Origin: Puniceibacterium sp.
GTDB taxonomy: Bacteria > Pseudomonadota > Alphaproteobacteria > Rhodobacterales > Rhodobacteraceae
Assembly: GCA_024636635.1 (NCBI GenBank)
Contig: JAGXGV010000011.1
Span: 1-62,798, forward strand
Length of the DNA: 62,798 bases
Reading direction: 5' to 3'
In this document: positions 62,530 through 62,798 of the stretch, one piece after another
Numbering within the stretch: the first letter of the stretch is position 1
Layout: the number at the start of each line of letters is the position of its first letter
The notes under the pieces: generated by a model
Told to the model about the DNA's origin: nothing
Database searches by the model: none
Seen by the model: the letters and a program-made list of their open reading frames with translations, nothing else
Program-made: the position numbers and the translations under genes

Positions 62530-62699
62530 GTTGCCGTCAGCCGCTGGTGATTTGCATGTCCATCCGCATCCGCCATGAGAATGCCAGCCGGGCGCAATGC
62601 GTCAGGCGCGTTCCGCAAAATCACTGTATCAGTCTGGTGCAGACGCAAGAATGAAACAGTACCGGGCTGGCGGAACGCGATGATGCGAAAGCGCGCATG

Positions 62700-62798
62700 T
62701 CACACAAGTCGCGACATGTCCTTGGCCGCCCGCACAAAGTCCTTGAACAGCGGGTGCGGCTCGAACGGTTTCGACTTCAGCTCGGGGTGGAACTGCAC
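62700..62798 (-). CDS. pyrG: CTP synthase, last 32 residues (gene continues beyond window)
   Basis: Missing from the ORF track because it is partial. The minus strand reads [22 protein letters not shown] and ends MSRLV-TGA. QFHPE carries the His-Glu of the glutamine amidotransferase triad, and FEPHPLF is typical of the PyrG C-terminus. CTP synthase aminates UTP to CTP. Confidence 0.92.
   Translation of the reverse strand: MQFHPELKSKPFEPHPLFKDFVRAAKDMSRLV

Overview
The window looks like chromosomal DNA of a GC-rich alphaproteobacterium of the Rhodobacteraceae (Roseobacter/Paracoccus side of Rhodobacterales). I infer this from family content and gene order: ftsH next to a Tam-like methyltransferase, small MurA-linked and DUF2948/UPF0262/DUF6324/DUF6476-type proteins, the run UPF0262-phosphatase-NTF2-GNAT-nitrilase-infA-maf-RNase E/G-yacG, the ribB-ribH-nusB run, a phaZ/phaC-phaP-phaR locus, a glutamine-synthetase-type polyamine locus, and a GTTC-N7-GTTC SOS box. 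Most genes are core or metabolic. I see no phage, transposase, CRISPR array or rRNA operon.

Layout: 1-3.6 kb holds the 3' part of ftsH, a methyltransferase, a uracil-DNA glycosylase-like protein and SseB. 3.7-10.5 kb (minus) holds a P1 peptidase and a peptide/nickel-type ABC importer whose binding protein is separated from the permeases by a gene-free gap. 10.6-12.3 kb is panB-panC, followed by a decayed ABC ATPase remnant and tRNA-Thr. 12.9-21.5 kb is a long plus-strand housekeeping run (murA, hisD, infA, maf, RNase E/G, yacG and others). 21.7-31.3 kb is a catabolic island: class V aminotransferase-like enzyme, MarR-type regulator with a clear palindromic operator candidate, DadA-like oxidoreductase, TRAP transporter, BASS-like permease and the pxpBCA lactamase-like genes. 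31.3-36.1 kb has glycerate 2-kinase, tRNA-Tyr, an RNA 2'-O-methyltransferase and ribB-ribH-nusB. 36.3-40.3 kb (minus) has an anti-sigma/ECF sigma pair, a candidate 6S RNA with promoter and terminator, and a two-gene module of a ClpP-fold periplasmic protease-like protein and a coiled-coil membrane protein. 40.4-44.2 kb has SOS-boxed mmcB, small genes, an RluA-family pseudouridine synthase and rpoH. 44.4-45.1 kb is a broken Gfo/Idh/MocA gene. 45.2-49.7 kb is the polyhydroxyalkanoate locus (phaZ divergent from phaC-phaP-phaR) with repeated CTGC-N3-GCAG sites. 49.8-59.7 kb (minus) is a polyamine uptake and gamma-glutamylation locus: ABC importer, two glutamine-synthetase-like ligases, a glutamine amidotransferase, an FAD oxidoreductase and a DegT-type aminotransferase. 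59.8-62.8 kb has a PhnD-like/TerB pair, rlmJ, a probable C-terminal gene remnant and the last codons of pyrG.

Strongest items for a second look: the candidate 6S RNA (38003 to 37842, minus), a perfect 22-bp palindrome at 37704-37725, the protease-like/coiled-coil pair, the MarR palindrome, the shared PhaR-type operators, a composite intergenic repeat in five places, and two decayed genes that the ORF track does not show as such. All calls come from reading sequence and family knowledge; no search was run.
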